Shown in pieces: positions 9,641 to 17,961 of a stretch of 20,199 bases of DNA. Source of the DNA: Corallochytrium limacisporum (Eukaryota; Opisthokonta); contig PDIP01000067.1 of the NCBI GenBank assembly GCA_002811645.1, positions 1 to 20,199 on the forward strand. The letters run 5' to 3'. The stretch's first letter is position 1; every line of letters starts with the position of its first letter. The notes under the pieces were generated by a model that ran no database searches, was not told where the DNA came from, and worked only from the letters and a program-made list of their open reading frames with translations. The position numbers and the translations under genes are program-made.

Positions 9641-9893
9641 TTCGGGGACAGGCAGCAGCAGTGAGAGTGTGAGCGGAGGGGCCACAAATGGTGAGACGGC
9701 GAAACGTGTTTTGTGTGTTCTTGTGCCACTGGGACCGTTCTCATACCAAGGATGGTGGTATTATTATGATATGGTTGCTTCACATATGATCATGAACTGC
9801 TATTTGAGATAAACAGAATCACCTGAATAGAATATCCTGGTCGATGGTTGTCTAACGGCATAGTTCATATTTCGTATCCATAACAATTTAATC

Positions 9894-10310
9894 ATGGTGT
9901 ACAATCGGTTTATTGAGCTCGGACGGGTTGTCCTGCTCCGCAAGCGCGACGCCAAGAAGGGTGAAGCAAACAACGCTATCGCTGTCGTCATTGATGTGAT
10001 CGACCACACTCGCTGTGTCGTACACGGACCCACCACTGGTGTGCCCCGCCAGACAGTGAACTACAATGACATTATGGTCACCGATCTGGTTGTGGAGGAT
10101 GTCACTCGTGGTGTCCGCACCAAGGCCCTGACCAAGCGCATTGAGGCTGCCGATATGGTCGCCAAGTGGGAGAAGACTGCTTGGGCTAAGAAGCTGGCCA
10201 AGCGTGCCTCTCGCCAGAACATGAGCGACTTCGACCGCTTCAAAGTTATGGTGCAGCGCAAGAAGCGCTCTTACATTGTCGGACGGGAGGTGCGCAAGCT
10301 GCGCAAGTAA
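9894..10310 (+). CDS. RPL14: Ribosomal protein L14 (eL14)
   Basis: eL14 is a eukaryote-specific protein of the 60S ribosomal subunit. The 138-residue product begins MVYNRFIELGRVVLL, the start of the N-terminal KOW-like barrel. It continues through IDVIDHTRCVVHGP and GVPRQTVNY, and then the characteristic helical part: KWEKTAWAKKLAKRASRQ, MSDFDRFKVM and a basic C-terminus. Length matches the yeast protein (138 residues); the animal protein adds a long repeat tail that is absent here. The loop after GRVVLL (RKRDAKKGEANN) is a few residues longer than in yeast or human. Many eL14 genes have an intron near the start codon, but this one is uninterrupted. The start at 9894 is the only one that gives the family N-terminus. 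It is divergent from RPL5 and convergent with the USP gene. C-ending codons suggest high expression. Confidence 0.97.
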   Translation: MVYNRFIELGRVVLLRKRDAKKGEANNAIAVVIDVIDHTRCVVHGPTTGVPRQTVNYNDIMVTDLVVEDVTRGVRTKALTKRIEAADMVAKWEKTAWAKKLAKRASRQNMSDFDRFKVMVQRKKRSYIVGREVRKLRK

Positions 10311-10819
10311 ATCAACATGTTAACAACCTATGGGATTCAAAAACACACAACCACATCTTTATCAATTTCGTACTTAGTTCACAACAACTATCTTTCCATT
10401 TTTAATTCCCATGGGAGAAAGTTTTGATGCTTTTGGTCACGGAAGAAAGGACGGAATAGGGTGTGAACCATGGATCAGGATCATTAGTACTGGTGTGCGG
10501 GCACCCTTGCGTTTCTTCTCTTGGGCTTAGTATACTAAGCTTTGAGCTTTCACCCAAAATCCCAACGTGTATTTACAATTTCACCGCACAACACATTTCA
10601 TCTTTCCTTGGTCTGGTCATCCGCTGATAGACTCTGGTCTTTTTGATGCGGGGCCACCATGTGAAGAAAGAACCACAAACCTTCATAATTTCTCCTCTCT
10701 TTTTGCATAAATAATACATGAGCATAGTTTCAAACTCCTATTTTGACGTAGTAATCTCATATCTGAAACATTACTTCAGTTGTACTATGGTGTATGTTGA
10801 TCATCATCGTCTCCATTCC
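10311..10819. other. 3' region between RPL14 and the USP-like gene
   Basis: These 509 bases lie between two convergent stop codons and hold no recognisable gene. A plus-strand AATAAT-type element near 10708-10713 is a weak candidate polyadenylation signal for RPL14. The minus-strand sequence just beyond the USP stop has a box-C-like ATGATGA near 10800 but no acceptable box D spacing, so I do not call a snoRNA there. Confidence 0.5.
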
Positions 10820-13800
10820 TTACACAATGCGAATGTCGCGAGCAGCAGGCTCTCTCACGTGCCTCGGATGCGAAGACGGCACCACAAATTCCAGTTCATC
10901 TTCTTCATCCAGGTTCTCAAGGTAAAGGAGGTAGCAGTCTTCCGAAGGCAGCTCTTCGTCGAGATCCACAAGCGCAAAGCCATCGCGCGTCAGCGTGGCC
11001 CACTGGTTGTTTTCCCAGGGATTCCGCAAGATTGTACGGTGTTCGCCTGACCCAGGCGGTCCCGAGTAGTTGACCATCGCGGCCAGACGATACCGTCCGC
11101 TGCTCTGGCACTGTCCAGGCGCCATAGAAGATGTCCTGTTGCTCCGGCGCTGGTGGTGAGCACCGCCACCGGAACTGTTGCGCTGGCTTGCCGCTCCGAG
11201 CAGCTGCGCACCTGAGCCACCGGGCATCATGCGGTCGTTCTCGTGGCTCGCGAACGAACTCACAACACCAACCGCACTGTCCCCAGAAATCTTCTCTATC
11301 ATATAGGTCAGGTCAATATCGTCGGGGTCGAATAGAAGACCGAGGTCACTTTGGCGCATAAACTGCGGATCGAAGCGTTGCAGGGAGATCAACAGCTGCT
11401 GTGGAAGTCTGACAATGGAAGTGGCCGTTGTGATACCACCGGTCTCTCCACACGCTGTACAGCGTGCTTCGGCAAGATGGTGCGCCTGCAGTAGAACAGC
11501 CAGACAATCTCCCAACCCGCAGACGAGGTTCTGTTCCATGTCAAGGGGGTCTGCAGGACCGGGGGACAGCCGTCCGCCTGGAGTTACGGTCGAGTAAATG
11601 AAGCTCGTCCTTCCCGTAGGTCCGAAGCCAGTGAACTCTGTGACTTCGGGGACACTAGCTTGTCCTTTTCCCGTGATTGACGCAGACTGAGTCCGCAGCG
11701 GATGATCTGGGTCAGCGACCCCGCCGCTGCCCGTCTCCCTGCCGCCGGCCGTGCTGCGGGCCCCTCCCTCGGACGACAGGGGCGCAGGTAACGCACTGGT
11801 GCCGAAGGCTTGGCGTAGCAGACGCTGTCGCCCCGGCGCTGCACTGGCTGCCTTCTCCGAGTCTGGTTCACCACCGGTGTTCCGTAGAAGTCCAATCGAA
11901 GCACGCCGGCTCCAGTCGCTGTCCAGCTGCTGATGATTAGGTCGCGACTCAGTGGCGGGTGTGCGAATGGCCTCGCTATTACCGGACATGAGTAGCTCTT
12001 CGTCAATGTCTTCCATTAGTGGCATCGGCACTGGTGGCAAGACGCCAGCGCCACCAATGTCAACAGTACTTGGTGTCACCGCACCGCGACGGGAGCTTTC
12101 GGGCACCATGCCTGCAACGGGAGCGTGTTTCTCACGCCGCAGCACCCGGGCAGCGCGGCCCTTATGCCCGTCAAGCGCGACTCGTCCCTTGCGAGCGCCG
12201 AAACGGTGAAACATTTTTTGCTTCCAACGCGACTTCAGCACCTCCTCCTGTGCTTGCTCCTGCGCCATCTTGTGCTTACGTTCGACAATACACCGTCCGG
12301 TGTAGCATGCCTGACATTCAGTGAAACGGTCGGGCCAACGGACAATAATGTGGAAGCCAGCCTGCTGCAGATCCTCACGGTCCATTTTTTCAAGAGTGGG
12401 GCGCATTTCCATCGGCGCCTCTGCATCACCGGCGGCAAATGTGCGTACGTGCATGGTGCACGTCGCCTGGGTCTCGTCCGGCGCTGTGCGTGGCTTACGA
12501 AGTCGGTACAACGCGGAACCACTTCGATTCTGCGAGCCATCACTCTGGACGGACGGTGAACGGACCGTTGAAGTCTCAGAATAGCCGCCCTCAGACGAAG
12601 CAACGGACGAACGTCGGTGATGGCCATAGAAATTTCCCTGGCCTGTACCCCGGTGTCCACTGCTGGTGCTCAGTCGTGCATCCCCCTGGCGCTGAGAGGT
12701 GTTCTTGCTGCGCCGTCTACTGCGCTCGCCTCTCCGTGAAGGGCTCCCGCTCCGGGCTGCGCCACCGCCACGTCCTCGCTTCTTCTTAAAGCGAACTTGC
12801 GTGCCAACGGCTTGACCGGCATGGCGGCATTGCGCAGAAGCCAGCATGGATCCTTTGTTGGTCGACCATGAAGTGGCACCGGTTGCACCCACTTGGTGGC
12901 CACCGCCTGATGCCGCGGCGTCCACGTTAATGTCTCGGTCGCGGTGCTGCTGACAGAGAACGCGAAAGCCGCTGAAGTAGTCCTCCACATCCTGCCGCAG
13001 CTTCTCCATCGTTGTGTCCGCATCATCCATGACCAGCATACCTGGAAGACCCCAATATGAGTCATGATCGGTGAAGGCGTCGGACGCTCGAGCGTGGAAG
13101 ACCGGAATCAGTTGCTCTGGTCGGGCGTCCATACCCAAGGCCTGGCGGGCCTCCTGCATATTCACTGGCCGCCGCCCCGCGTCCCGGTGCGGATGCAAAT
13201 GATCCTTGCTGGGAGTCTCATACTCGAACACACAGAAGCTGGCGTTATGGCCTGCCACTTCTAATGGACAGTGATCCTTGAGGATGAAACTGCCCTCCAC
13301 CCATGCGAAGGTACTGCCGCGTAGCAAAGACACCTGCTGGCGCGCAGTTGCGAGACCGCTCACCTCATGAACCGCTTCCTTCAAGTGCAGAATGGTAGTT
13401 TGCTGCGGCACCGTCACCACCAACTCCTCTGGTGCCCACAGCGTCGCAGGGTCACGATAAAAGACCAGAACGACCAACTTCTCCAGTGTCAGGTTCGGAA
13501 TAGTCAGATTCAGACCCACGGTGGGCTGGAACTCAGCCCTGGCATCGCCGCATTTCGCACAGATTGACCTGTGACACAGTTGAGCCATGTAGCGTTCTGT
13601 CAGCGGATTGGCCTTCAGGCGCACGAATTCACGCCACACGGCATCCGCCAGATCTCGCACACCTTGCGTGTTCATTCCTGCAATGTTGTAGCTGATGCCG
13701 ATGGGCAACGCAATTTTCAAGGCACCGGTGGGTGAATGAGTGACGAACGAGTTACCTGCTCGTAGGTTCGGCATATCAGGGGCCTTTCCATCGTTGCTGG

Positions 13801-16800
13801 CAGCCTTATCGTCACTATCCACCTTGGCAGCTGGTACTGTTGTTGGAGATGTTTCCTTAGGTTCTTCGTGCTCCTTCGATTGGTCAACGTCTTTGTCCAA
13901 GGGCTGCATCTCCATGCCCCGCTCCAGATCGCCCGTCGACGAGACGGCTTCGCGGCTGCGACTCCGGGAGATGCTATCCGAATCGACTCCGTGAGCACTG
14001 GAGCCGAGCATGCTGCGGTCGTAGTTGTCCATGCTTGGTGCCATGAGTTTGGGAGCCACCTCATTTGGTTCAGGATGGCTGAAGTCATCTTCAAATTCAG
14101 GCTCTTCAACAATAGGAACATCCCATCCACTGTGACTGGGCACGACGGACGCCCGATTGATGGTTGCGATGGATGCGCTGGCACTGTATTCATCTACAGT
14201 GCTGAAAGAAGCGCCACGAGATCCGGCCGCCGAAGGGCCAGCAGATCCTCCACTGCTTTCACTAGGTGCCGCGAACGTACCCAGGCGCTGGGGTGCGAAG
14301 CCAAGGCCAGAACGCACTGCGTCAATGAGCCCACCCATCATGCCTTCCATACCGTCCAGGGTGGGCGCCTGTAGGCCAAACAACCCATCACCCTCTGCAT
14401 CCGGCACCAATAGTTCTTCACTACTGGCGTAAGTGACCGTACGCATGCGCTGTCCTCGGTCGTTTTTCCCGGTTGCAACTCGCATCAAAACGTCAGGATC
14501 GTACCCCGATGCCTGGGCAGTGTTCACCAAAGACATGCTCGTTAGCTTGCGCAGGTCCTGCAACCGGGGTTCCTCACTTCTTTGAGATTGAGTGGCCTCC
14601 ATAAACATGTCCAGAATATGTAGAGTGCTTTCGTGCGCATCAAGCGGTCCAGGATCTGCATAGGATGCAGGTACTAGCGCTGCCAGGATAAACAACAGGT
14701 CCTGCAATTGGAGAACGTGAGCGTCATCGTCCTCGTCATCTTCATCCGGGACGTCAGCATACTGTCCTGCGTAGTTGGGATCGTCTTCGGTCAAGTAGCG
14801 TTCGTACAAGTCTGTCATGTGGCTGAACACTTGCAAGAAATCACAAGGCTGCGGCAATTCTTCCTTCGGTCTAGCCAGCATGGCCCTTACTGCCGGAGAG
14901 TCGTGAACCGCGAACGGGAGGTCACTGTTTCCCGTGGCGTTGAGTCGGTCTGCTGAATAAATATCTTCGGCCATGATCAAGTGCTCATGTTGAGGATAGG
15001 TCAACCATTTGTTACGAGTGTCTAGCTGCGCAGATTGCAAATATCCAGAAAGACCTCCTTTTTGACACCACCACCCAGATCCAAACATGGCCGCCAGCAC
15101 CGCACTGAGCGCACCCGCATTGGCCATCGGCCACGAGGCTGCAATGCCAATGCGATTCAAAATGCGCACCCAACGACGCTGAGACTGTGGGAGTTGCTGC
15201 AGGACTTGCCTGGATTCCTGGACACCGTATCGGTCAGTGATTAGGCGCGGCTGCCCGCCAGGCTGTTCCGATCCGTGCGCGGCCTCGGTGCTAGCTGCGG
15301 CCGTCAAATCTCCCAAGGAGTGTCTGTTCGAATCGTGCCGTGTGCGCGTGAGTCGTGGTCCAGGAACGTGACGGTGGGACTGATTCCGTCGCTGGGCAAC
15401 TTTGATTCCTCGTCGTGTGAGAGCAAGCGAATGTGTGGATCCTGTCGGGGCCAGCTGCGCAAAGTCCTTCATCAGCTGAGCAGACAGGTAGGTGGTCGAT
15501 GATACAGGCTTCCGTGGAAGCCACGCGCTCAGCCACGGTTCCATCATGTCATTTTCGTTCATGCTCGAAATAGTGGGTACCCTCAGAGAACTCACACCGA
15601 GGCTTGAGCCATGTTTTTGCTGCCGACCAAGGCCTTCCATTTCCTTCAGAGCCATCAAAGCTTTATAGGGATCTGGTGCTTGATCTCCTATTGGGTACGG
15701 TTGTTGTTTGCGCTCCTCATCGGCTAGAGCCTGTAAATCTTGGGCCAGGTATTCCTCGTCCTGAGGCCAAACGCCTTCTGAAATACGCTTCTCCAGGACC
15801 AGCTCGGGCGTATCATTCATGATTGCGTCTGCAAGTTGGCGATCCATGTCATAGAGGACTTCAAAGAGAGACCCATTGATTGCTGTCCATAAGCGCGCTT
15901 CTCTCGGATTCACATCAAACAAGGCACACACCCTTCCGGCAACCTCTCTTAATTGGGCTGCTCGTGAGAAAGGGACTTTTCTTTTGGCATCCATGGCAGA
16001 ACTCAGAGCAATCGATGCTTGGATGCCATATATTTCGAGTATCAGCCCTTTTCCTGCGTCGCGCACAATCCGACGTCGCACTGTTGCCTCTTCTGTCCGC
16101 GCCCGCAGTGCTCGCCAGGCCTTTTCCGTGAAGAGTACATAGTCAATTCCCATCTTCAATCGGGGCCGCAGGTTCGGCTTCAGCCACACTTCGGTAGAAT
16201 TTGTCTCTTCCAATAGGCCAGGCGCAGACTGATTGTCACCTTCCTCTCGTTCCTCTAATCCCGCTAGTTCTACCGCAATGTGATCGTCACTGACGACGTT
16301 AATGGTCTCGTGGCGCAGCTGCCGAGCTAATGACGTTGCCGACCGTGCTCCTTCGCTATAGCTTCCTCCGTGATGGTGACTACCGTGCCGTGAGACTCCG
16401 CTACGAGCCAGAAGATCACTATTGTTCAGAGGTCTCATCCGAGAGTCAACATTTGTGGGGATGGTATCCGCAATCGATGTGGCAGTCCCATGCCCGGACC
16501 GGAGTCCTTCTCCTTGTGTGGCCGATTCGGTTGTGCTGCTCTGCTGTAACTGTGGGTGGCCATGGCTGTGATGCCCCTGATGTCCATGGTGAGAGTGGTC
16601 GTGAAGTCTACCGGACGGTGCCCGCACAAGTCCACCTTGGCCTCTTTGTTTACGGTGGGATGAAGCCCTGTGTAAATTTGAGCCTCCTGAGCTCGTCACT
16701 CCGCTCTCATGGTTCGGTCCCGAGTGAGTACCATAGTGCGCTGCCAGCGAGGGACCGTGAGCCTCCGTACTGCGAACACCCAGATTATGACCCTCTTGTG

Positions 16801-17170
16801 ACCCAACACTTGTATCATGCAGATCCCGCAAAGATAATGGTTCCGATGCCTGGTCTTCAAACTCGTCCGGTTTCGCCAATACAAATTGCATACTACAACA
16901 CACGTCTCCGTCACCAACCATTACCTCCTGGCCCGCGTCCGGAGTCTTTAACTGTACTGACGACATGGATGTCATGCAGTTAACATCAGGTGACAAAACA
17001 GGCAGCTTCACGATCACAGGCTCGCCAGCACGACCAAGTTCATATACCAACCATTGTTCCCACCACTGTCGCGAGACAACGTACAATACGTCACCTTCGC
17101 AAAGTACGCGCCCTTCCATTTCGTGCAGGGCCTCGAGCACTGGATAGACAGGAAATTTGATTGGATCCAT
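10820..17170 (-). CDS. Giant USP4/11/15-type ubiquitin protease homologue, probably inactive
   Basis: A 2116-residue protein in one uninterrupted exon with the USP4/11/15 layout. DUSP: WWEQWLVYE near residue 36 and IDYVLFTEKAWRAL near 340-355, split by a Ser/His-rich insert with a His cluster near 190-209. Ubl: about 375-470, with RLW, FEVL and LVLEKRISEGVWP matching USP15. USP domain: about 670-2095. It holds the N-terminal helix (ANAGALSAVLAAMF), the QQD-like box (DAHE, 844-847), finger CxxC pairs C1204/C1207 and C1904/C1907, an inserted Ubl-like part (about 1225-1330) and the His box (SGEHRTILRN, His2044). The catalytic Cys aligns with Gly686, the oxyanion Asn with Pro681 and the final Asp with Thr2061. 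A retained fold without chemistry suggests a ubiquitin-binding or scaffold role. Acidic and Ser-rich linkers account for its size, about twice that of USP15. It is divergent from ATG7. Confidence 0.9.
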   Translation of the reverse strand: MDPIKFPVYPVLEALHEMEGRVLCEGDVLYVVSRQWWEQWLVYELGRAGEPVIVKLPVLSPDVNCMTSMSSVQLKTPDAGQEVMVGDGDVCCSMQFVLAKPDEFEDQASEPLSLRDLHDTSVGSQEGHNLGVRSTEAHGPSLAAHYGTHSGPNHESGVTSSGGSNLHRASSHRKQRGQGGLVRAPSGRLHDHSHHGHQGHHSHGHPQLQQSSTTESATQGEGLRSGHGTATSIADTIPTNVDSRMRPLNNSDLLARSGVSRHGSHHHGGSYSEGARSATSLARQLRHETINVVSDDHIAVELAGLEEREEGDNQSAPGLLEETNSTEVWLKPNLRPRLKMGIDYVLFTEKAWRALRARTEEATVRRRIVRDAGKGLILEIYGIQASIALSSAMDAKRKVPFSRAAQLREVAGRVCALFDVNPREARLWTAINGSLFEVLYDMDRQLADAIMNDTPELVLEKRISEGVWPQDEEYLAQDLQALADEERKQQPYPIGDQAPDPYKALMALKEMEGLGRQQKHGSSLGVSSLRVPTISSMNENDMMEPWLSAWLPRKPVSSTTYLSAQLMKDFAQLAPTGSTHSLALTRRGIKVAQRRNQSHRHVPGPRLTRTRHDSNRHSLGDLTAAASTEAAHGSEQPGGQPRLITDRYGVQESRQVLQQLPQSQRRWVRILNRIGIAASWPMANAGALSAVLAAMFGSGWWCQKGGLSGYLQSAQLDTRNKWLTYPQHEHLIMAEDIYSADRLNATGNSDLPFAVHDSPAVRAMLARPKEELPQPCDFLQVFSHMTDLYERYLTEDDPNYAGQYADVPDEDDEDDDAHVLQLQDLLFILAALVPASYADPGPLDAHESTLHILDMFMEATQSQRSEEPRLQDLRKLTSMSLVNTAQASGYDPDVLMRVATGKNDRGQRMRTVTYASSEELLVPDAEGDGLFGLQAPTLDGMEGMMGGLIDAVRSGLGFAPQRLGTFAAPSESSGGSAGPSAAGSRGASFSTVDEYSASASIATINRASVVPSHSGWDVPIVEEPEFEDDFSHPEPNEVAPKLMAPSMDNYDRSMLGSSAHGVDSDSISRSRSREAVSSTGDLERGMEMQPLDKDVDQSKEHEEPKETSPTTVPAAKVDSDDKAASNDGKAPDMPNLRAGNSFVTHSPTGALKIALPIGISYNIAGMNTQGVRDLADAVWREFVRLKANPLTERYMAQLCHRSICAKCGDARAEFQPTVGLNLTIPNLTLEKLVVLVFYRDPATLWAPEELVVTVPQQTTILHLKEAVHEVSGLATARQQVSLLRGSTFAWVEGSFILKDHCPLEVAGHNASFCVFEYETPSKDHLHPHRDAGRRPVNMQEARQALGMDARPEQLIPVFHARASDAFTDHDSYWGLPGMLVMDDADTTMEKLRQDVEDYFSGFRVLCQQHRDRDINVDAAASGGGHQVGATGATSWSTNKGSMLASAQCRHAGQAVGTQVRFKKKRGRGGGAARSGSPSRRGERSRRRSKNTSQRQGDARLSTSSGHRGTGQGNFYGHHRRSSVASSEGGYSETSTVRSPSVQSDGSQNRSGSALYRLRKPRTAPDETQATCTMHVRTFAAGDAEAPMEMRPTLEKMDREDLQQAGFHIIVRWPDRFTECQACYTGRCIVERKHKMAQEQAQEEVLKSRWKQKMFHRFGARKGRVALDGHKGRAARVLRREKHAPVAGMVPESSRRGAVTPSTVDIGGAGVLPPVPMPLMEDIDEELLMSGNSEAIRTPATESRPNHQQLDSDWSRRASIGLLRNTGGEPDSEKAASAAPGRQRLLRQAFGTSALPAPLSSEGGARSTAGGRETGSGGVADPDHPLRTQSASITGKGQASVPEVTEFTGFGPTGRTSFIYSTVTPGGRLSPGPADPLDMEQNLVCGLGDCLAVLLQAHHLAEARCTACGETGGITTATSIVRLPQQLLISLQRFDPQFMRQSDLGLLFDPDDIDLTYMIEKISGDSAVGVVSSFASHENDRMMPGGSGAQLLGAASQRNSSGGGAHHQRRSNRTSSMAPGQCQSSGRYRLAAMVNYSGPPGSGEHRTILRNPWENNQWATLTRDGFALVDLDEELPSEDCYLLYLENLDEEDELEFVVPSSHPRHVREPAARDIRIV

Positions 17171-17291
17171 CGTGTTTTTATTTCGCTCTAACCCTATGTG
17201 GTTCGAAATATTCTAATTTTTGAACTCAATGGAGTCACGTAAACCATATTCTATTTGATATCCATCTTTCTGATTCAACAGTGTACAACTA

Positions 17292-17307
17292 GACCCGAGC
17301 TCGGGTC
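17292..17307. promoter_or_regulatory. 16-bp perfect palindrome
   Basis: GACCCGAGCTCGGGTC is its own reverse complement over all 16 bases. It lies 122 bp upstream of the USP-like start codon and 655 bp upstream of ATG7. Palindromes of this size suit a dimeric transcription factor, though one this long is not very unlikely by chance in 20 kb. Confidence 0.35.
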
Positions 17308-17557
17308 CCAAGTCGCTTCTCTTCTGTAGAAAGGACAAACCCTTGAAGTCGTAGGACCACATGCTTTGTTTGCTCGCGGACGAAAATGACTGGATCTGTT
17401 CAAATATGTAGACAAGACAATTCAGGGAAATACCCTAGGGGCGCACCGCTTCCGAGTCTCCGACCCGTCCTCCCGCCTAAACGAAGCCATTGGCTGGCTT
17501 GGGGTACGCGCCCTCGCCTCGGTCAGGGAAACAGTCCCCTCTCCCTCGGGCCCGGCA

Positions 17558-17577
17558 GGGGGGGGGGGGGGGGGGGG
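17558..17577 (+). repeat. G20 homopolymer
   Basis: Twenty consecutive G on the plus strand followed by a GA-rich stretch. It is a potential G-quadruplex and a likely site of length variation or assembly error. Confidence 0.9.
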
Positions 17578-17724
17578 AGAGAGAGGAGAGTACTTCAAAG
17601 ACGGACGACCCTCACAGCGTCTTTTCCCGTACGGACCGGCGGAAAAATTGCGGCCCCAGAATTGACGGGTCCGCGGGCGGGTCCGCTCGGTATTGAGGCG
17701 CAAGCGGGAATCGCCAAGAAAATT

Positions 17725-17857
17725 GTAAGTTTGGAAACGAAGGTGGCACAATTCCGATGTTGACGTATTTCAGTGCTCTGGCCGGAGATTTCTTATGGTG
17801 ATGGTAATCAAGAATGATGGCCTTGGAGAACAGCTAACTGTAGCCAATACCTGCCAG
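17725..17857 (+). other. Possible 5' UTR intron of ATG7
   Basis: GTAAGT at 17725-17730 matches the RPL5 donor. CTAAC at 17834-17838 and CTGCCAG ending at 17857 could serve as branch point and acceptor, giving a 133-nt intron that ends 104 bp before the ATG7 start codon. The pyrimidine tract is poor, so this is a candidate only. Confidence 0.3.
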
Positions 17858-17961
17858 ACAAATCCAGAAGTTGACAGTGTTGTACGCAATCAATAGGAAT
17901 GTAGATGACGTAGGCGGCTGATATCACAATCGTTTAGAAGTCGAGAAGGCAGTGCCAGACA

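Larger units (their letters stand above)
8518..9893. promoter_or_regulatory. Divergent promoter region of RPL5 and RPL14
   Basis: These 1376 bases lie between the start codons of two divergently transcribed ribosomal protein genes and hold no gene I recognise. They contain a CA microsatellite (8759-8789), an AT-rich segment (about 9060-9190) with a tandem AAATTTTGG pair, a strongly purine-biased segment (about 9310-9640) and a G16 run. I see no TATA box at the usual distance from either start codon. Both start codons follow a similar AT-rich leader ending AATCATG. That this region drives both genes is inferred from the arrangement. Confidence 0.6.
17171..17961. promoter_or_regulatory. Divergent promoter region of the USP-like gene and ATG7
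   Basis: These 791 bases separate the two start codons. They contain a 16-bp perfect palindrome (17292-17307), a G20 run (17558-17577), a GC-rich block with two GGGTCCGC copies (17667-17674 and 17679-17686) and a possible 5' UTR intron of ATG7. A 125-codon plus-strand frame (17386-17763) crosses the G run and resembles no family I know. No TATA box is evident near either start. Shared regulation of the two genes is inferred from arrangement alone. Confidence 0.55.

Noticed and set aside
17386-17763. 125-codon frame before ATG7
   Set aside because: It reads through the G20 run as poly-Gly and contains none of the ATG7 N-terminal sequence.
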